64,000 nt of DNA. Source: Maricaulis sp947259345. GTDB taxonomy: Bacteria > Pseudomonadota > Alphaproteobacteria > Caulobacterales > Maricaulaceae. The notes under the pieces were generated by a model. That model was given only the letters and a program-made list of their open reading frames with translations, ran no database searches and was not told the DNA's origin. Both the position numbers and the translations under genes were made by a program. Positions 60,057 through 64,000 of this stretch are shown piece after piece. The DNA is taken from the NCBI GenBank assembly GCA_965217205.1, contig OZ244254.1:2356001-2420000 (forward strand), given 5' to 3'. The stretch's first letter is position 1. Every line of letters starts with the position of its first letter.

Positions 60057-61246
60057 CAATCCTCCAGGAAGCGGTCGAGCCAGTGTCCGGGCCCATCCCC
60101 TGTCCGCAGATCCATCACGGTCGGCCACAACCACCAGGCTGGACGGTTGTCCGAATTCCAGAGCGCCACAAAGGCGAAACCGGTCTCCGGTTCAAGCACA
60201 ATCTGGGCGCCATAGCCGGAAAGATAACCGGAATGCAGGACCAGTGTCCGACCCTCCCAGTCATAGATGCGCCAGCCCAGCCCGTACCAGGTCTGATCAA
60301 CACGTTCACGCAACTCGCCCAGCCGCCGCGTCTCGCGCAGCGTATCGGTCAGGGGCGCATGAATCCGCGAACGCACAGTATCGGGGAGGCCGGGACGCGC
60401 GCCCATCTGGACCTGCGCCCAGACGATCATGTCGTCGAGGGAGAGGTTGAGGCCGGACGCCGAGGGTATGGTGTCATAGGGCGTTTCCGGGTCGCCGGCG
60501 CGATTGGCGAGTCGTCGCCAGCCGCTGTGCGGCCGTGCCCAGGAGGGCGACGCGGTCAGTGCAGCCGTCCCGACTGAAGCCGCCGGCAGGCCGAGGGGCT
60601 CGATGAGGCGACTGCGGATTGCCGTCCCGAAATCCTCACCCGTGGCCTCGCTGACCACGCTTTCGAGCGCCGAGAAGGCGATATTCTGATAGGTATAGCA
60701 ATCGCCGACCGGGCACAGCAGATCGACACTGGCCAGCCGCTCGCGAATCCGAGATGGCGCCTGACCGGCTTCCAGATCGAGATCATAGGCGTTCGGTGGC
60801 AGGCCGGTGCGATGACTGGCAATTTCCTCCAGCGTCGGCTGGCGACTGCCGCGTACGCGCAGCACATCTCCCGGGATCGGCGCAGACAGGTCGACCAGAC
60901 CGTCCGCTTCCAGCAAGCCAAGCAGGGTGCCGGTGAAGGTCTTGGAGACCGAGGCCGCGCGGAACAGGGTCTCGCGGGTCACGGCCTCGCCGGACCCGGC
61001 CGCGGTTTCACCATGCGTGTAAATATAGACCGGCTCGCCATTCTCTATGACGGCCGCTACCAGACCGACAATCCGACGGTCCGCCATGGCCGCGTCGAGG
61101 CGGGTTTCGAGCGTCTCGAGATAGGGATAGGCGGCACCGGCATCCAGGAAACCGCCATCGGTCGCATCAGGACTGGCAGATATCTGGGCCTGGCTGGGCA
61201 CAGACGCGAGGAGACAGGTCATGGCTGTCAGAACGGATCGGATCAA
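60056..61246 (-). CDS. Secreted serine hydrolase, class C beta-lactamase-like (S12)
   Basis: 396 residues. A signal peptide (SVLTAMTCLLASVPSQAQ) is followed by the S12 fold: SxxK as S99-V-S-K102, YxN as YQN in DCYTYQNIAFSALE, and HSGYLSGYG as the third box. A disulfide-type CPVGDC pair lies near residue 197. Such proteins are esterases, peptidases or beta-lactamases. It sits between aguA and aguB with 1-base and 3-base junctions, so it is expressed with a polyamine pathway although it is exported; its link to agmatine is unknown. Confidence 0.85.
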   Translation of the reverse strand: MIRSVLTAMTCLLASVPSQAQISASPDATDGGFLDAGAAYPYLETLETRLDAAMADRRIVGLVAAVIENGEPVYIYTHGETAAGSGEAVTRETLFRAASVSKTFTGTLLGLLEADGLVDLSAPIPGDVLRVRGSRQPTLEEIASHRTGLPPNAYDLDLEAGQAPSRIRERLASVDLLCPVGDCYTYQNIAFSALESVVSEATGEDFGTAIRSRLIEPLGLPAASVGTAALTASPSWARPHSGWRRLANRAGDPETPYDTIPSASGLNLSLDDMIVWAQVQMGARPGLPDTVRSRIHAPLTDTLRETRRLGELRERVDQTWYGLGWRIYDWEGRTLVLHSGYLSGYGAQIVLEPETGFAFVALWNSDNRPAWWLWPTVMDLRTGDGPGHWLDRFLED

Positions 61247-61249
61247 TCC

Positions 61250-62263
61250 TTACTCTCCGGCTTGGTGACACGTCACACAGTGGAAGGCCCCTCCACCGGT
61301 CAGTATGGCACGCGCCGAGGCGCCGACCACCTCATGATCGGGAAAAATTCTGCGCAAGGCGGTGATCGCAGCCGCACCGCCGGGTGTGCCATAGACCGGA
61401 ACCACCAGATGGCGCGGCCCGATAACCCAGTTCATGTGACTGGCCGGCACGACCTCGCCATCACCCAGATCGACCCGACCGGGCGACGGAATGCGCTGCA
61501 CCTGAAGGCGCCGACCGCGGGCATCGGTCATGCGCGAGAGCTGACGGGCGACCGCCTCGAGCACGTCAGCCTGGGGATCATCCTCCCCGCAGGGGCTTTG
61601 GCAGACGACGACGCCGGGACGGGCAAAGCGGACAATATTGTCGATATGGCCGTCCGTGTGATCAGCGACCAGGCCCTCGTCCACCCACAGAACTTTTTTG
61701 ACGCCGAGTGCGGTCTTCAACCGGGCTTCCACCTCGGCTTCACCCAGGCCGGGATTGCGGTTGGGGTTGAGCAGGCATTGCCGTGTGGTGATCAGCGTCC
61801 CCTCGCCGTCAAACTCCAGCGCCCCGCCTTCAGCGACCAGATCAACAGCCTCTTCGCGCGCACCGGCCAACTTGGCGATCACCCCGCCAATCGTGTCGTC
61901 ACCGGGCAGCTCATACTTGCCGCCCCAGCCATTGAAGCGAAAGCGCACCGCCACCGCCTCGCCATCGCGGCGCAGGAAGACCGGACCGGTATCGCGGGCC
62001 CAGACATCGCCGAAGGGCGCACGAACCACGCGCGCCTGATTCCCGAACGCCTGGCGGGCCGACGCCTCCGCCTGGCCGCTTGCGGCGAGAATGGTGAGGT
62101 TCAGCGTGCGGCCGGTCGCCGACGGGGCAATCGCGGCCTTGAGAAAGGTCGCGAACTCGGCCTGGGCTGGTTCCAGATCTTCCTCCCACAACGTGGCATC
62201 CGAAGGCCAGCAGGTGAAGAGATGCGCCTGGGGCGAGGTTTCGTGGGGCAGGTCGATTGTCAT
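61250..62263 (-). CDS. aguA: Agmatine deiminase
   Basis: 337 residues, cytoplasmic guanidine-modifying enzyme converting agmatine to N-carbamoylputrescine. Seen in order: WPSDATLWEEDLEPAQAEFA, the substrate-binding DVWARDTGPVF, EGGALEFDGEGTL, DHTDGHIDNIVRF with the catalytic His and Asp, and the nucleophile Cys in GGGAFHCVTCHQ. First gene of a three-gene operon with a serine hydrolase and aguB. The start is the ATG before TIDLPHET, giving the usual length. Confidence 0.94.
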   Translation of the reverse strand: MTIDLPHETSPQAHLFTCWPSDATLWEEDLEPAQAEFATFLKAAIAPSATGRTLNLTILAASGQAEASARQAFGNQARVVRAPFGDVWARDTGPVFLRRDGEAVAVRFRFNGWGGKYELPGDDTIGGVIAKLAGAREEAVDLVAEGGALEFDGEGTLITTRQCLLNPNRNPGLGEAEVEARLKTALGVKKVLWVDEGLVADHTDGHIDNIVRFARPGVVVCQSPCGEDDPQADVLEAVARQLSRMTDARGRRLQVQRIPSPGRVDLGDGEVVPASHMNWVIGPRHLVVPVYGTPGGAAAITALRRIFPDHEVVGASARAILTGGGAFHCVTCHQAGE

Positions 62264-62353
62264 GGCCGCGCCTCTATCACGCAGCCGATTTCTTGGCGAG
62301 ATGCAAAAAGGATAGTCGCCCGCGCAAAAAAGCCAGACCTTCACGCAAAAAAG

Positions 62354-62377
62354 AAGGGCGGCCCGAGAGCCGCCCTT
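62354..62377 (-). terminator. Terminator of the TonB-dependent receptor gene
   Basis: A perfect 9-bp stem AAGGGCGGC/GCCGCCCTT with a 6-base loop, followed on the minus strand by CTTTTTT. It lies about 27 bases after the receptor stop and just upstream of aguA. Confidence 0.9.
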
Positions 62378-62403
62378 CCCATGTGTCAGATGATGACTGC
62401 GCC

Positions 62404-64000
62404 TTAGAAGTTGTAGCGCAGGCCAACACGGACCGACCAGAGCGAGGCACCGCCCACGCGGGTCTCGGTCGTCGGGTTGTTGAAGTTCGTGTAGGCGAAC
62501 TGGCTGCTGCCGTTCACGAGGCGAGCATCGACGACCCGGTTACGACGCGGGAAGCCAGCCTCGTTGAGGATGCCCCACTCGTCGTTCAGCAGGTTGGTGA
62601 AGTTGTCGATGTCGATGAAGAACTGCGAACGGTGACCTTCCATGAAGCCCGGCATCTCCTGGGAGATACGCAGGTCAGCCTTGGTCCACCAGCCACCTTC
62701 ATCGCCATTGCGCTCGGCAAAGCCGCCCGCATTGCCGCTCAGGCCGGCTTCATTGATGAAGTCGAAGAAGGCCGTGACGTCAGCCGCCGACATGCCGGAG
62801 AAGTCGACATTGGCGTCCGACGGACCGGTCGGCACGTAGAGGAGCCAGTTGTCGCCCGACAGGAAGGGCGTGAAGTTCGTCAGATCACCACCGCCACGAG
62901 CGCTCATGGTGTAGCTGAACGGACGACCCGACGAGGCCAGCGCGAAGAGGCTGAAGCGGGTCGCATAGTCCTGAACAAACTCGTGCTCGTAATTCACGTT
63001 GAGCGTGAAGCGATGCGAGATGTTGTAGTTGGACAGGGACGCGATCTCGTCATTCGCGCCGACAAATGCGCGGCTGGTGTAGTTCGAGAAGGCGACCGAC
63101 GAGGTCATCGGCTGGACGTCTTCGGCGTCATTATAGGCGTAGCCGAAGATCCAGTTGAGACCGAAGTCATAGTCACGCTCGACCGTGAAGGCGAAGTTGA
63201 TGCTCTCAGCTTCGACGTCGGTGTTGGTCAGCTCCAGCGTGTCCGGCGAATTCGGCGAGGAGTAGAGCGGGAAACCAGCCGGGCCCGTGCCGCTTTCGAT
63301 CAGGTCACGACGCGTGATGATCGCGGCGTTGTGATCCTGCGACCAGAGCAGGTCGGCATTGATGCGGTAGTCACCGCCCAGGAAGTTGTCCATCGGAACG
63401 TAGAGGTCATACGTACCACCGAAGGCGACTTTCCACTCACCCGGGATTTCGAAGTTCGGGTCGAGATTGTTCATCTCGAAGCCCGGCGAACCCGTACCGG
63501 CGGCGACAGCGTCGATCAGCTGGGACGGAACCGAGTAACCCGGGCCGGCACCATCCGGATAGACAACGCCTGCGTCGAACAGCGTCGAGAAGCCGGCACC
63601 GTAGAAGAGGCCTTCATTGACGCCGAACTGGGAGATGAAGTCGGTCGAGTAGGTGTTGGAGAGCCAGACGTTCGGATCACCACCGGAGAACAGACCGAAG
63701 CCACCACGCAGGGAGAGATCGTCATTGACGTCCCACTGGATGCCGAGGCGCGGCTGAAGCAGGTCACGACCGTCCATGTTCTGGGCGTTCGAGTAGCCGT
63801 AAGAGGCCAGGAAGTTGGCATTCTCACGCGGCGAATCTTCAGAGGTGTAGAAGTCGTAGCGCAGACCGGCGGTCACGACGACACCATTGCCGAGGTCCCA
63901 TTCGTCCTGTGCGTACAGGGCGTTGGAGGCATAACCCCAATCGGCAGCCGCGTCGGCCGGGTTCAGGCTCGGCGCGTTGTTGTAGTCGATATCGTCCGGG
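62404..64000 (-). CDS. TonB-dependent receptor, Oar-like, N-terminus beyond window
   Basis: 532 residues of the C-terminal barrel are visible; the frame is open through the right edge (…DEWDLGNGVVVTAGLRYDF). Typical outer-membrane barrel blocks are PRLGIQWDVNDDLSLRGGFG, NWIFGYAYNDAEDVQP, SHRFTLNVNYEHEF, and the last strand LWSVRVGLRYNF ending in Phe. The layout (ALYAQDEW..., VTAGLRYD, then F-GG-P-VWLSN) resembles the Oar/CarboxypepD-regulated TonB receptors common in Caulobacterales and Maricaulales. The ligand is unknown; proteolytic-product or sugar uptake is typical of relatives. Confidence 0.85.
   Translation of the reverse strand, partial: PDDIDYNNAPSLNPADAAADWGYASNALYAQDEWDLGNGVVVTAGLRYDFYTSEDSPRENANFLASYGYSNAQNMDGRDLLQPRLGIQWDVNDDLSLRGGFGLFSGGDPNVWLSNTYSTDFISQFGVNEGLFYGAGFSTLFDAGVVYPDGAGPGYSVPSQLIDAVAAGTGSPGFEMNNLDPNFEIPGEWKVAFGGTYDLYVPMDNFLGGDYRINADLLWSQDHNAAIITRRDLIESGTGPAGFPLYSSPNSPDTLELTNTDVEAESINFAFTVERDYDFGLNWIFGYAYNDAEDVQPMTSSVAFSNYTSRAFVGANDEIASLSNYNISHRFTLNVNYEHEFVQDYATRFSLFALASSGRPFSYTMSARGGGDLTNFTPFLSGDNWLLYVPTGPSDANVDFSGMSAADVTAFFDFINEAGLSGNAGGFAERNGDEGGWWTKADLRISQEMPGFMEGHRSQFFIDIDNFTNLLNDEWGILNEAGFPRRNRVVDARLVNGSSQFAYTNFNNPTTETRVGGASLWSVRVGLRYNF

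Overview
The window is high-GC (roughly 60-65% by eye), densely packed alphaproteobacterial chromosome. The gene complement points to the Maricaulales/Caulobacterales side of the class (a stalked, oligotrophic, aquatic lifestyle such as Maricaulis or Oceanicaulis). Supporting signs are Flp/Tad pilus genes, abundant TonB-dependent receptors, a complete type II secretion operon next to a large secreted lipoprotein (a layout known from Caulobacter crescentus), an aspartokinase/DAP-decarboxylase fusion, and intergenic palindromes of the GTCATCCC...GGGATGAC type. Assignment to a genus is an inference. No tRNA, rRNA, CRISPR array, prophage or insertion sequence was recognised.

Layout. 0-2.6 kb: a Tad/Flp pilus edge (CpaA peptidase, Flp pilin, secreted CpaC-N-like protein, two TadE-like pseudopilins). 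2.5-5.4 kb: pabC-pabB preceded by a tyrosine phosphatase gene that carries a frameshift. 5.5-9 kb: a membrane-anchored hypothetical protein, AMP nucleosidase and an unknown membrane protein. 9.1-11.7 kb: fused aspartokinase-diaminopimelate decarboxylase. 11.7-14.5 kb: two DUF2306-like membrane paralogs divergent from a membrane-bound AraC regulator. 14.5-17 kb: a MarR-S41 peptidase operon, then a DUF4396 gene divergent from cueR with a textbook MerR-type promoter between them. 17.2-21.5 kb: nrdB and nrdA, with an outer-membrane protein gene between them and NrdR boxes upstream of both. 21.7-28.5 kb: putA, a GT4 glycosyltransferase, and an AraC regulator divergent from an HSL-type esterase.

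28.6-51.3 kb is the most interesting region. It is an apparent phosphate-scavenging island: PstS, a phosphate-selective-type porin, a fused PhnD-PhnE protein, PhnC, the prepilin peptidase GspO, an unbroken gspCDEFGHIJKLMN operon, a TonB-dependent receptor and a 936-residue duplicated lipoprotein. Sites with the 11-bp periodicity of PhoB boxes (7-bp repeat plus 4-bp AT-rich spacer) occur before the porin, before phnC, as a four-fold array before gspC, and weakly before the lipoprotein. The arrangement recalls the C. crescentus ElpS/T2SS phosphate-starvation locus, enlarged by a dedicated import arm.

51.8-62.3 kb contains two putrescine routes: ornithine decarboxylase followed by a deoxyhypusine-synthase-like gene, and agmatine deiminase plus N-carbamoylputrescine amidase (aguA/aguB) with a serine-hydrolase gene between them. 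The decarboxylase starts with TTG one base after the stop of a short upstream reading frame that has two strong Shine-Dalgarno/ATG pairs, a candidate leader peptide. Between these routes lie palindromic repeats, an OppA-type lipoprotein, MarC and small unknown genes. The window ends inside an Oar-like TonB-dependent receptor.
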